Source: Helianthus annuus
Lineage: Eukaryota; Streptophyta; Magnoliopsida; Asterales; Asteraceae
Direction of reading: 5' to 3'
Assembly: GCF_002127325.2 (NCBI RefSeq)
Contig: NC_035433.2
Location: forward strand, 17,224,611-17,288,610
DNA: 64,000 nucleotides
Shown: positions 9,549-21,454 of the stretch, one piece after another
Numbering within the stretch: position 1 is the stretch's first letter
Layout of the letters: every line of letters starts with the position of its first letter
Translations under genes and position numbers: made by a program
The notes under the pieces: model-generated
Told to the model about the DNA's origin: nothing
The model's database searches: none
Seen by the model: the letters and a program-made list of their open reading frames with translations, nothing else

Positions 9549-12051
9549 ACACCCGCCGTATTTATGGACATTACGAACAGAGTGTGCAAACCCTACCTAG
9601 ACAAAATGTTCTTGACTCCATCAACGACATTCTGATCTACTCCAAGAGTCAGGAGGAGCACGAGCAGCATCTTCGTCTTATTTTGGAACTCCTTCGGAAG
9701 GAACAGTTGTACGCCAAGCTTTCTAAATGCGACTTCTGGCTTCGTGAAGTCCACTTCTTAGGCCACGTAGTGAACAAGGATGGGATACATGACGATCCAT
9801 CCAAGGTAGATTCGATCAGAAACTGGCCTGCACCGCGTACACCGACAGAAATACGTCAATTCTTGGGTCTGGCAGGTTACTACAGACGGTTTATTAGAGA
9901 CTTTTCAAAGATCACGCAACCACTTACGCTACTGACACAGAAGGGTGTTACCTATCGCTGGGGAGAGCCCCAGGAGACTGCTTTTCAGCACCTAAAAGAT
10001 AGACTTTGCAGTGCACCTATCCTCTCATTGCCAGAGGGCACAGACGACTTCGTGGTTTATTGTGATGCATCCATTCGGGGACTGGGATGTGTGTTAATGC
10101 AGCGCGACAAGGTTATCGCTTACGCCTCTCGTCAACTCAAGGTTCACGAGCGCAACTACACGTCGCACGATTTAGAGCTGGGAGCTGTTGTTTTCGCGCT
10201 TAAGATATGGCGACACTACCTGTACGGTACCAGGTGCACGATTTACACCGATCACAGGAGTCTCGAGCATATCCTTAAGCAAAAGGATTTGAATATGCGT
10301 CAACGCAGATGGGTTGAACTTCTAAACGACTACGAATGCGCCATCAAGTATCATCCAGGCAAAGCCAATGTTGTGGCTGATGCCCTCAGTCGAAAGGACA
10401 CTTTACCTCGGCGCGTGCGAGCGCTACAGCTTACGATTCAGTCTAGCCTTCCTGCACAGATACGAGCTGCTCAGACAGAAGCACTGAAGCCCGAAAACGT
10501 CAAGGCTGAAGCCTTACGCGGCTCACGACAACAAATGGAACAGAAGGCAGACGGCGCCTACTATGTAACGGGGCGTATTTGGATCCCACTTTATGGCGGC
10601 TTACGCGAACTTGTGATGGATGAAGCGCACAAGTCTCGCTACTCGGTACATCCAGGGTCGGATAAGATGTACCACGATATCAGAACAACTTATTGGTGGC
10701 CAAACATGAAAGCTCTTATCGCAACTTACGTCGGCAAGTGTTTAACTTGTGCAAGGGTTAAAATCGAGTACCAGAAACCATCAGGCCTGCTTCAGCAGCC
10801 TAAGATACCGCAATGGAAATGGGAAGAAATTTCCATGGATTTCGTTACGGGCTTACCTAGATCCCAGCGTGGGAATGACACTATTTGGGTGATCGTTGAT
10901 CGGCTCACAAAGTCTGCTCACTTCTTGGCTATCAAAGAAACGGATAAGTTTTCTACCCTAGCAGACATCTACATGAAAGAAGTTGTTTCGAGGCACGGAG
11001 TGCCCACCTCTATTATTTCGGATCGCGATGCACGATTCACGTCAGAGCTATGGCAAGCAATGCATAAATCTTTCGGCTCACGTTTAGACATGAGCACAGC
11101 ATATCATCCTCAGACGGATGGGCAGTCTGAGCGAACGATTCAAACACTTGAAGACATGCTTAGGGCATGCGTTATCGATTTCGGCAACGGCTGGGAAAAA
11201 CACCTCCCATTGGTGGAGTTTTCGTACAATAACAGTTACCATACCAGCATTCAAGCCGCTCCATTCGAGGCATTGTACGGACGTAAATGCCGGTCACCTC
11301 TCTGTTGGGCAGAGGTGGGGGATAGTCAAATTACGGGTCCAGAGATTGTAGTGGACGCCACAGAAAAGATAGCACAGATACGACAACGCATGGCGGCAGC
11401 ACGCGACCGTCAGAAAGCCTACGCGGACAAGCGTAGAAAGCCTTTGGAATTTCAGGTCGGGGACCGGGTATTATTGAAAGTCTCACCCTGGAAGGGTGTG
11501 GTACGTTTTGGCAAAAGGGGCAAACTGAATCCGCGGTACGTCGGACCATTCGAAATCTTAGAAAACATTGGCAAAGTAGCCTACAAGTTGAACTTACCAG
11601 CTGAACTCGGAGCAGTTCACAATGTCTTTCATGTGTCGAACTTAAAGAAGTGCTTATCAGATGAAACCCTCATCATTCCTTTTAAGGAACTCACTATCGA
11701 CGAGCGGTTGCAGTTCGTCGAGGAACCAGTTGAAAACACGGACCGGGATGTTAAGGTCCTCAAGCACAAGAGAATCCCTCTTGTTCGAGTTCGTTGGAAC
11801 TCCCAGCGTGGTCCAGAGTATACCTGGGAACGCGAAGACCAGATAAAAGAAAAGTACCCCCAGTTATTCGAAACCAATGCAACCACTACTGAGGCTGAAG
11901 CTACTACTACTGAATTTCGGGACGAAATTCCAAATCAACGGGGGGATGATGTGACACCCCAGGGAAAACCAGTGAATAATACAGCTTACCTAGCTTCCTC
12001 AGTGAGTGCGTACCAAATTTCGGGACGAAATTTCTTTCAAGTTGGGGATAA
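9549..12051 (+). pseudogene. Element C pol remainder: RT end, RNase H, integrase, chromodomain
   Basis: RT resumes at PAVFMD (9549). A local frame change follows near 9565-9620, and the catalytic FIDD motif reads SIND, so the first active-site aspartate is lost. Downstream the frame is long and clean. It has RNase H (FVVYCDAS near 10050, [10 protein letters not shown] near 10245), the integrase zinc domain (CLTCARVK near 10740), and the integrase core with Asp (SMDFVTGLP near 10835), Asp (IISDRDARF near 11015) and Glu ([12 protein letters not shown] near 11120). A chromodomain-like C-terminus ([19 protein letters not shown], about 11725-11870) would target heterochromatin. One extra G near 11963 relative to D removes the normal stop, so the frame runs into the 3' LTR. 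Confidence 0.88.
12015..12033 (+). promoter_or_regulatory. Perfect AAATTTCG stem-loop before the 3' LTR of element C
   Basis: AAATTTCG-GGA-CGAAATTT ends 18 nt before the LTR, next to the purine-rich tract AAGTTGGGGATAA. A second, similar palindrome (GAATTTCG-GGA-CGAAATTC) lies at 11912-11930. Confidence 0.6.
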
Positions 12052-14265
12052 TGTGACAACTCGAGTTTCTGACTTTCACTTTCGCATTAAATGCGCGTTG
12101 ACTTTGACTGTCTAGCTGTTTGAATTATGGATTTGTAATTGTACTCGTTGTGTTTTAGTGAGACATATAGTCATTGTGCCTATATGTGATGACTTGCTGT
12201 GGTAGAATATAATATTAGATTTATTATTAAAAACACTTAGTCTAGATCACGAAGCATGGCACACAGTTCGAAGGATCTCGAAACATATCCTTCGACTCGA
12301 AGGATCAGCTTCCGGTTCGAAGGATCTCGAAACATATCCTTCGACCAAAGACTCCATCCTTCGACATCTTTCGGCCCAGCCTTTCTAATGGGCTTGGCCC
12401 ATTTCTGTAATACGTTTAAATACGTGATGCATGTAACCGGCAGTTAGTTTCTAAAAACCCTAATACCTTTCCCTCTCTCTCGAAGTCTTGGAGTCGGCTG
12501 AAAGTTCTTGTGCACCCGAAACCCCACTAGTTTCAATCCCCTAATCCGGTTAGTGTTTCACTATCATCGTTGATGACATGATGTTATTATTATTACATGC
12601 TTTGATTAAGAACGACTCGAATTGATTGTATGTTGAATGATAGGAATCGTATAAAGATGATCTTGTAGTTGTATGGCATGATAATAAGTTTAAATCGATT
12701 CAATGGTGCTTGTTATGTTACTGTGACGATGTATGCTCCGGATTGATAACTTGTTGATATATTAGTGAAATCGGGTTATTATGAAATCAGGTTATTATGA
12801 AATCAGTTTACATGAGGTTGTTATGTCTTGATAGTAATCCGAATGAATATGGTTATTGTTCATGATTTCGGTTAGGGTTCTTGAGATTGAATATATGAAA
12901 TGTGCTTGTTAATGATGATGACGGCTGTAGATGATTAGGGTTTCTGTTTCTGTAATTGACTGCATGATATCCGTAACTGATTGTGATCAAACGTAACTGT
13001 TAATTGTCGAAAGATATTGCTACTCGAAACATAGTTGTGGTCGAAAGATGCTTGTTAGTCGAACCATAGTAGTGTTGACCGAAGGATAGCTTTGACCGAA
13101 CCATAGGAGCATTGACCGAAGGATAGCATTGACCGAAACATAATTAAGTTGACCGAAAGATGACAGTTGGTCGAAAGATGGCATTGGTTCGAAACATAAC
13201 TTTCGGTCCGAAGGATAACTGTGATAACTGTGTATCGAAAGATCACTAATGTACCGAAAGATAAGGGTGGATCGAAAGATATATAATTATGAACATATTT
13301 TAATGTTGGAATGTATGTTTGATTTATTTGGCATGCCATGATTAGTGATGAATGTTAACATTGGTATTCGTGTACACTAGCTGATGGTTTGATGTGAAAC
13401 AATACGTGTTGTGCCGATATGCAAATTGACTGCTATGTGAACCAATTAATTGCATGCGTAACATTTCGAGCATGAACTGATTTGCTATACGTGTATACAT
13501 AGGACGTGATTAATTAACTGTGAGCACTTATTTAGCATACCGAGCAAACCAAGGTGAGTTCACACTCTTACCAAGGCATGGGGTTCCCGGGGTGTTGGGA
13601 ATGGGAATGAATGGTTGATTAGATACTCTATTGACACTATGACTAGACTACCACATCACTATCCTCGGTTGTGAAGGATACCTATAGCTACGAGTAGTCT
13701 AGTGGTTAGGAAAACGTGGAACACCACCACAGGAAAACGTGGAACACCACCACAGGAAAACGTGGAACACCACCACAGGAAAACGTGAAACACCACCACA
13801 GGAAAACGTGGAACACCACCACAGGAAAACGTGGAACACCACCACAGTAAAATATACAAACGGCCCAGTAGAGCCACCTATTACAAATGAACTTACTATT
13901 ACGCATTTTCTTTATGTGAACTCGCTCAACTAGTTTGTTGATCATTCTGTTACATGCCTTGCAGATCGTTAGGTACTTGGAGCTTGCACACGGAGGAGCT
14001 GGTCGTTGTGGGGCTTGGATCGTGATCACCTTGTTAAACACTTTTGTTGTTTGATACTTATTTGCTTTGGGTTTTACAATAATACGCTTCCGCTAAACAA
14101 TGTTAACTTACTTATGTTTTGGAAACACCTTTCATATGGAAATGGTTTGGATTATAATGTGTTTACTATTACTTTATACAATGTTCTGTATGATTGGTGG
14201 CTTGATCCTGGTCAGTCACGCTCCCAAGCGGTGATACTCCGCAGGTGGATTTTGGGGGTGTGACA
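12052..14265 (+). repeat. 3' LTR of element C
   Basis: This 2214-bp copy of 5572-7769 differs visibly only by a 16-bp tandem duplication (GTTATTATGAAATCAG) near 12781-12806. The terminus GGGTGTGACA is followed by the CCTAA target duplication. Confidence 0.95.
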
Positions 14266-16223
14266 CCTAAGTTCAAGGTTGAAGAAGGTGTTGATGCGAA
14301 AAAGATTCCGGTGAAGTGTGAAAACTGTGAAGCTGTAAAGAAGCAGAACAGCACTTTGATTTACAACTTGAACAGTTTGAAGGAGTCTTATGATGTGCTG
14401 AACAAGACAATGAATCAGTATAATCAAACGAGTGAAGAACAAGCTGTTGCTATGAAGACACTTCAGGGAGCATTTATGACAAAACAAAAAGTTGTAAACA
14501 ACTATATTGAAAAATGTGTTGCTTTAGAACAGAAGCTTGAGCTGCAACGAATTGAAACTGAAAGAGTAAATCGTTTGTTAAAAAGTTACTCATGTACTTC
14601 CTATGTGATTGACAGGATTTATCCAACTGTTGAGAGCATGAAGGTATGGGAAGAGGATGATGTACTGAAGAGAATGCAGCTGGAGTTGATGCTGGTGAAA
14701 AGATTGCTGACAAGAAGAAGAGTGATCAGAAAAAGGATACTAAAAAGGCTTCATCTGGTAAGAAGAAAGGTGTCAGTTACAATAAGTGTCCACCCCCGCT
14801 GGAAAATGGATATTTGCCTAGATATCCAAACGATGAAAGAATCAAAAAGGCCACAAATTTACAGTGGGAGTCAGAGTCGTCGGTCAATCTTCCAGAAAGT
14901 ATTGATGTTGTGTTTACATCATCTGACACTGATCAACAGTCTCAATTGATGAAGAAAGTCGTGGATCATGTGTTAGATAGTGATGATAGTGAAGAGTTAA
15001 AGTCGGAGTCCGCGTCAGAGTCAAAATCTGAGTCAAAAACTCCGGTGCAAACAGAAAAACAGGGAAAATTAGTTTATGATAGAAAATTCCTTTTATCAAA
15101 GTCTAATTTGGATGATGGGTTGTTTAAAGTAGCTTATACTTTGAATAATTCGGACAAATTGTATTCTGATGAGGAATTTCCAATAAGAGGTGTTAAAACT
15201 GAACTGATTAAAAAGGTTTTCATACTCACAGAAATTAACATTTCTGAAATAAAAGGTTTATGTCTTAATGAAAAACCTAAACATTACACCTCAAGAGTTC
15301 AACATAGATTAAACAAGAAAAAGAATTACGGTTCTGATTCTGGTTTCCAAAAGAAATCAAACCATAACGGTAATTTCAAAAAGAAAGGTTTAGGCTTTAT
15401 TCCTACAGATAAACAGAAAAATGAAAAACATGTTCGTGATTTTAAATCAAAAATGTCATTTGTTTCAGGTACATCAACCGATGAAGAAGAAAAAACAAGT
15501 TTCTGGAGGGAAACAAACAGTGAATTTCTGAAAAAGAAAGAAGCTGAGTTGAAGAAGGTAGCTGAACGAAAGAAGGACTCGAGAACCTGTTTCAAGTGCA
15601 ACAACATTGGACATATCGCCAAAGATTGTTCTCAGGTGATACAATCAAAACAGGGAGTTTTTCGCAAAATCTCAGAAAAGGTGTTTGCGTTCGAATCACC
15701 ACTAGATAGAACTAAATTGTTTAAAGATTCTATTTTTGAAATTGGTGAGGGTTCGAACAAGTTTTACAAGAAAAGAGCCAAATCTGATAACCAGAAATGG
15801 GTTGTTAAGAGTATTGGTGAAAGCTCTAGCGATGATTCTGATGGATCGAAATCAGAGGAGCTATCTTCAGGCGATGAAACTGATTCCACAAAGTCAGTTG
15901 AGCCACAAATTGTTTCAAAATGTGAAGCTGATGAAAAAGTTGATAATTCAGTTCCGATTGTGAATGATGAGGAGTTTCCATTACTTCGGGCTGAGAATTA
16001 TAAAAAGAAAATTGGTAAAGTTGAAATTTCTAACCAATTTTATCATGATGAACAGGAATTTGATGCTGAGAAGGTCTTTAACTCCAAAGTAAAGAATATC
16101 TTTGGAAAAATGATTGATCGAAAAGTCAACGGAGTTAAAGAATTTTACGAGAAGAAAACAAAGAAAGAAAAGGTTGAACCATCCCTGGTTTGTGACTGGG
16201 ATGGTACATATTATGAACATTAA
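14266..16223 (+). pseudogene. Element B gag-like protein, second part (coiled coil and second zinc knuckle)
   Basis: The frame of 3756-5571 resumes after the target duplication (PKFKVEEGVDAKKIPVKCENC). A long Glu/Lys/Gln-rich helix with likely coiled coil follows (about 14330-14580). A single-base shift near 14665-14690 moves to the next frame. That frame continues with Ser/Asp/Glu clusters, a lysine-rich segment, a second zinc knuckle CFKCNNIGHIAKDC (15589-15630), and acidic repeats. It stops at TAA 16221-16223 (DGTYYEH). No protease, integrase, RT or RNase H follows. In plants such Gag-like CCHC proteins are often mis-annotated as host transcription regulators; the context here shows they belong to the element. 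Confidence 0.82.
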
Positions 16224-18117
16224 GTCTCAGGACTTGCCGGAGCTCCCAGGTTGGTAAGCGTGGAGCATGAATCGGCATCTTTCTTAAAGTTTATTCGGTA
16301 ACGTCATTCAAACGGTAAAGAGGTATGTTTGTGTATTTCTTACAATTGGTACAGAGGTTTCTGAATTGAAAATGGTAAATCAAGGACATTAAGTTTACTT
16401 GTATTTTCCTACATCTGGTTGAAAGACAAGATGATGAACCATAACCCCGAACATTTGTTGGATATTCCTACAATTGGTAACCTACAATTGGTAAAATCAA
16501 TCAAACTTATTTTCTGGAAAAAACCATTTTGATTAAAACAAACTTAAGTGTTTTGAAATCTAAATGGGAAAATAGTTTGTTGATAGGGGGAGTTCTGATT
16601 GTTTATGCCTAGTGAATGGCGATTTGAGGTGATTTGATATAGGTTGTCATGTTTCTGTACAGTTTGTTTTCAATTTTCATTAGATGTATTTGAATTTTAG
16701 GGGGAGTAAGAGTTTTTAGAAAATCCAAAAACATCAGAAAATTTGAAAAAGACAAAAACATGATAAAACTGAAAAATGAGTATTTGTTGCATAAAAGAGG
16801 AAATGATAGTACATCAGTGGACTATCACGACACGCTAAAGAATTGGAAAGTCAAAATGTGATAAACGATCTTACTGCGGATGTGTTAGTAGATTTTCGCA
16901 CATTTAGTAAATTGAAACGAGATATAAACCTAAATCAAACTTGCTTGATTCGCGGGTAACTATTCTTGAATATATGGGTAACCCCCGAAATCTTGTTTGA
17001 AAGGTCCCGTATTCTGAGATACTAGGTCTTTATACTTAGTGATATCTGGGGTATTATCCCGGGACTTCTGCTGAATGGAAGTTCTGACCTAGTCCCCGGA
17101 TAATACTTTCTGCTAAAGCTTTGAAACATAAGCGCCGCCCTCAGCAAACTGATTAAACAATAAAATTGATAATCTTTGCTGTTGTAAAAAAGATCCTCTA
17201 AAGGGGACCCACCAAAAGTCGAGCCGTCATCTCTCTGCTGAACGGAAGTTCTGACCTGAGCTCTCACGGTTTCGCATCTACCCCTTTACAGATATCATCT
17301 GTGGTATACTCACCTGTAAGACTGAATATTTGGGATCTGGATACGGGAGTATATTCAAGTGGAGTGATACACAATTAAGTTTAAGTCTCTAAAACATTAA
17401 TATCGTATCTCGAATCAATTGAAATCTGTGTGAAAATTTAAGTGGACAAATATACTGACAATCTAGGTAAATTGTTTAGAACTGAGAATGTTTAAAGCTT
17501 AACGGTGTTGGTGATATGTCTCATATACTGATATGATTCTCTTGCACAAACTCACAAAAATATTGTCTGTAAATATTTTATGTTTCTGCATTTTCTTTTA
17601 TTCAAAAATCCAAAAAGATTTTCAGTGTGTTTTAGCATAAATTTTTGAGTGTGTTTTAGCATAAATTTTTGAAAATATCAAAAAGATTTTTGACAACTGA
17701 TGTTGAATGGCTGATTTTCAAAATTCCGAGTGCTAAACACGATGAGCAATACTTGAGGGGGAGTGTGTGTGTGTGAAATTAAATGTTTTCATAATCTAAC
17801 CTGTCAAGTGGTTCATCAAAATCTGTATTTGTTTTGAAGGAGAGTCTGAATTGGTGCAGGGTTTTATGTTTGAAATATATGTGAAAGGAATTTGCTTTGA
17901 GGTAGAGCTTATGCAGGATACGATGAGAAGCTGTTAGACGAAAAGCCAGACAATGATCCTGAAGATGTTACTGAAGAACAAAGGAATACCAGCAAATCGA
18001 GAGGGGGAGTCTGAAGATAGAGAGAGAGAAGCCCAAAGACTGATCAAGACTGAAGATCTGAAGAAACAGCATTGTTGTGACTCGATAGTCGACTCCATCA
18101 ACATCTGAGGGGGAGTC
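16224..18117 (+). other. Element B 3' non-coding region with repeated purine tracts
   Basis: There is no ORF of note. GGGGGAGT occurs exactly five times (16586, 16700, 17757, 18003, 18109), and the last abuts the 3' LTR. ACAATTGGTA, matching the LTR/primer-site junction, recurs near 16341, 16470 and 16484. A strong hairpin is at 17051-17106 (GTATTATCCCGGGA with TCCCCGGATAATAC). GCTGAAYGGAAGTTCTGACC is directly repeated at about 17070 and 17238. Confidence 0.65.
18109..18117 (+). other. Polypurine tract of element B
   Basis: GGGGGAGTC lies immediately before the 3' LTR and is the likely plus-strand primer. The copy at 18003 has the same GGGGGAGTCTG context. Confidence 0.75.
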
Positions 18118-18639
18118 TGTTGGTGTACTACATCTGCTGATTACGTCTTGTATCGAGTCATAGTTTTAGATTGTTAGATCTGGGCATGAAATACGAGAAA
18201 ATGTGGAATTGTATAGATTTGGATTGTTAGGGTTGCTTTTATGGCCCATTAGGTTTTAGGGTCGCTCGAACGGACATGTCTGGTCCGCTCGAATGTCATA
18301 TCCTGGATCGCTCGAATGGCAACCAGCTTGAACCGCTCGAGTGACAATCTAGCTGGACCGCTCATGTGTCAACTACTTGGACCGCTTATTTGGGCATGTC
18401 CAATAAGCGGTTCCAGAACTCTATATATACCTTAGGAGCGATCTCAGTTGAAAACGTTTTGCTAAATCTCGTACCGAAGTGCTGCCGGATCGAGAACTGA
18501 TTGTAACTGTTGTCAAATCAATACAGAAAGAGTTTAAAGTGTATTGCAAGCTATTCCTACGTTGATTACTTGTTTTCCGCACCTGTAATTGACGAAAACA
18601 CCTCTGATTGACTCGTTTGGGTCAGAATCCGATCCTACA
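18118..18639 (+). repeat. 3' LTR of element B
   Basis: Same length as 2639-3160, with about 8 substitutions by eye (roughly 1.5%). It ends GATCCTACA and is followed by AAATC and the continuation of the gag of A. Confidence 0.95.
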
Positions 18640-19427
18640 AAATCCCCCTCCTATTTTCTCTTGTTGTCACTGGGGGAAGCAGGAGTAGCAGAAGTGGTAA
18701 CGGTAGCAGTAGCGCTGATGCGCTTAGGCAGCCTGTCTTGTTCCACTGCCTGATCCGTGAGGCGATGAGCAAGGCGCTGAATATCCTGGATGTTAGCAAG
18801 GTTGGCCGATGTCACGTGGCTTTGAATTTCTGGTGCCAACCCGTTGAGATACAACTCAATGCGTCTGATAGGAGGGTCCACCATAGTTGGACACAGAACT
18901 GCCAGCTCGTTTGACCTTTTAGTATATGCCTCAATTTCCAACCCAGTCATCTTCAAATGAAAGAACTCCACTTCTAACTTGTGGATGTCGTCGCGTGTTC
19001 AGTATTCCCGTTTAATCAGCTCCTTGAAATCATTCCACCAAGTCAGCGCAATTCCTTCCAGAGTAACAATAGCGTATTTCACCCTGTGAGCCTCAGGGCA
19101 TTCACACATTTCAAATACCGACTCGAGCTTTTCAAACCAATGGAGGAGTCCCACTGCTCCCTCCGTGCCACTGAACGTGCTTGGACGACAGTCCATGAAA
19201 TTCTTGAAAGAGCAAACAGGTGGCTGAGCGTGTTGACCTGTTGTGTATATATGAACAGGACAAGGTTAAACACAAGAGTTGGTTTAGGAATGTAGGATCT
19301 AAAGATCCTAGTGTGAGTTATGACTGCAAGGTATACCTCCTGCTTGTGCGGCTGCAAGTGCCGCAGCAACTTGTTCGTTGATGAGAGCCGTCAACTGGGC
19401 TTGTGTCAAGTTAATGCGTCCAGCCAT
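18640..19427 (-). pseudogene. Element A gag, N-terminal part with intron
   Basis: Minus-strand exon 1 is 19427-19337 (MAGRINLTQAQLTALINEQ...). The intron is 19336-19238, and exon 2 runs from 19237 down ([20 protein letters not shown]). It lost about 16 codons after ALTWWN near 19025. It has a TGC-to-TGA stop after KREY near 19001, and it is then interrupted at 18640 by element B. Gag continues at 2638. The downstream stretch ([31 protein letters not shown]) matches the Gag of C and D. Confidence 0.85.
19238..19336 (-). other. Phase-1 intron in gag of element A, donor shifted by 3 nt
   Basis: GCAGGAG|GTATACC ... CACAACAG|GTCAACA is 99 bp. The donor used in C and D (GCAG|GTAGTA) is mutated to GCAGGAGG. 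A GT three bases downstream would keep the reading frame and add one Gly. Confidence 0.5.
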
Positions 19428-20215
19428 GATCTTCATAGCAAGTATAATGTGACAACTCGAATTTCCAAGATTTCCATTTCGCATTTATTGCACGTTCTTG
19501 TATTGTCTAGTTGTTTATTTGCACAATTGATTGCGATGAAATTGTATGCGTTTTAAATACAATGAAGTGTATTGTGTGATTATGCATGGTAATGTGTTAA
19601 TTGTGTTAGACTTGTCAAATGCATAAACTTGGTGGTGAAACTGTGAAACTGTTTGAGATGGTGTACTATTGTAAGATATAGTAATTCAGGGTGTATAGAG
19701 TAATTAGTGAAAATTAAACCATACTTAACCCTAATCTCTTTCACTAATCATTCCCTAATCATCACAAGAATCAAAACACGTACACCCACATTCCCTAATC
19801 CTCTCTACAACCATCTTCTCATCATTCTTGGATTCACAAGTCCTTTGCATCAAGTTTGTTTGCCAATCCATCTAGAATCGAATCAAGGTAATTGTTTAAT
19901 CATTGTTTGATGTTAATTGTTGATTGATGTTAAAACCCTAGCTCTCATATGATACTTCTGTGATTTTGATTTGATTCTGGATAATTGTGATAATGATGTG
20001 ATTAGTCGTACAATTGATTGCTTGACAATTTAGAAATCGTGATATGTGAGAAAGATTGACTGTTGATTTGTTTACTACTGTACAGATATGAATTAGGGTT
20101 TTCAAAGCGTATGAATTATTGAGAACGTAACTGTTATGATCTTTTGGTTCTGTACAATGATTGTTTACTCAGAGTTTTGATGAAAGTGATGGTCTGAGTT
20201 TTATCATGAGAATTA

Positions 20216-20712
20216 GTCCGACTTCTTAACATGTAAAAGTGTCTGAGGTTTACGTTTACACAACATGCTTATATCCGAGTTTTATATATATGCATGAAGG
20301 TCCGATTTTTTTTTATTAACATCCCTTGTCCGACTTTTAACCTTTAAACATGGAGTCCGACTTTTACAAGGACCCAAAGGTCCGACCTTTATGAACAACA
20401 CAAGATGTCCGACCATTATGATAGGGTGATAGGCGGTCCGAGTTTCATAGGGGGAGTTATGGCCCGACTTTTAAATATGCATGTTGTCCGATCTTTTGCC
20501 TAGTGTGAGGGGTCCGAATTTTGGCAACAAGTTATGGGGTCCGACTTTTAACCCCAAGACCCCTGTCCGACCTTTTAAGGGATCAAGGGTCCGAGTTTCT
20601 TAAACAAATGTGATGTCCGAGTTTAACCCCAACCCCCTTACTTGTCCGAACTTATGATGGTTAAGTCTTTTGTCCGAGTTTTGTTACTAGATAAAGGAAT
20701 CCGATTTTTTTT
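20216..20712 (+). repeat. TCCGACTTTT/TCCGAGTTTT motif array in element D LTR
   Basis: About 20 degenerate copies at roughly 20-30-bp spacing (GTCCGACTTTTAA, GTCCGAGTTT, GTCCGATC). The second LTR has it at about 28078-28573, and the LTR of A carries it in reverse (33950-34620). Confidence 0.8.
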
Positions 20713-21082
20713 ATTGTTGTTGATTTCATCCCTATTCCATGTGATGACCAGAATAGCATGGTCAATATTCATGCACAAGATGATATAGATTTATGAATAA
20801 ACTTGTCAGTACACTAATTTATATGATCGGCCCAATAATTACTTGTATGCTTTAACAGTTGTAGGCCATCATGATATCTCACAAAAAGAATATGATGTGG
20901 AACAATTTAATAACGAATGATTATGTGTAGACCTCATTAGACCACACTACTGTTTGGCGGCCCATGTGATTGGGTTACACTAATTGAATTTATGTCGGCT
21001 ATCTTTATTAAGTTATCATATGTTTATGAAAGTTATTAGTGTATATGGTGAAGTGAATCATGCAACGAATTACTCATTAGAA

Positions 21083-21229
<147 letters not shown>

Positions 21230-21454
21230 GTGATTTCTTGGCAATAATGGGTTGATAGATTAACCTGGTGTGATGTGGATTATATGTGTGTAATACGTGT
21301 ATTCTGACCATGTGACAAGTGAACAAAGAATATATGACTTGTTTGAACATGAAATATGTGAATTATGTGTGCTTAAGACTGATTATGTTGGTAACGATTC
21401 TAGGGCGTGTTTGAACAATTGGACAAAGTAGTTTAGCATACCGAGTAAACCATG

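Larger units (their letters stand above)
5572..14265 (+). mobile_element. Element C: very young Ty3/gypsy chromovirus lacking protease and most of RT
   Basis: It has LTRs 5572-7769 and 12052-14265, an initiator-Met primer site, gag, and the 3' half of pol. The flanks are perfect CCTAA target duplications (5567-5571, 14266-14270) inside the gag of B, whose frame resumes exactly after the second copy. I see no base substitution between the two LTRs, only a 16-bp tandem duplication in the 3' copy, so insertion is recent. Protease and about 70% of RT are replaced by a filler of about 150 bp. The element therefore cannot copy itself and probably used proteins of a relative such as D. Confidence 0.95.
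2639..18639 (+). mobile_element. Element B: Ty1/copia-type gag-only retrotransposon, with C nested inside
   Basis: It has two 522-bp LTRs (2639-3160 and 18118-18639) that start TGTTGG and end CCTACA. An initiator-Met primer site follows the first LTR and a GGGGGAGTC purine tract precedes the second. The flanks are GAATC (2634-2638) and AAATC (18640-18644), a 5-bp target duplication with one change, and the gag of A continues across them. Without C the element is about 7.3 kb. It encodes a long copia-type Gag with two zinc knuckles and no protease, integrase or RT, so it is non-autonomous (a gag-carrying terminal-repeat element). Several purine tracts upstream of the 3' LTR recall Sireviruses; that assignment is tentative. 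I count about 8 LTR differences by eye, so it is older than C. Confidence 0.9.

Noticed and set aside
11961..12115. Pol of C extending into the LTR as a real fusion protein
   Set aside because: One extra G relative to D removes the normal stop; the LTR-encoded tail has no conservation and also appears after the gag of B at 5573-5635 simply because it is the same LTR.
14814..16223. Host CCHC zinc-finger regulator gene
   Set aside because: The frame continues from the gag of B across element C and lies between B's LTRs, so it is part of the retrotransposon.
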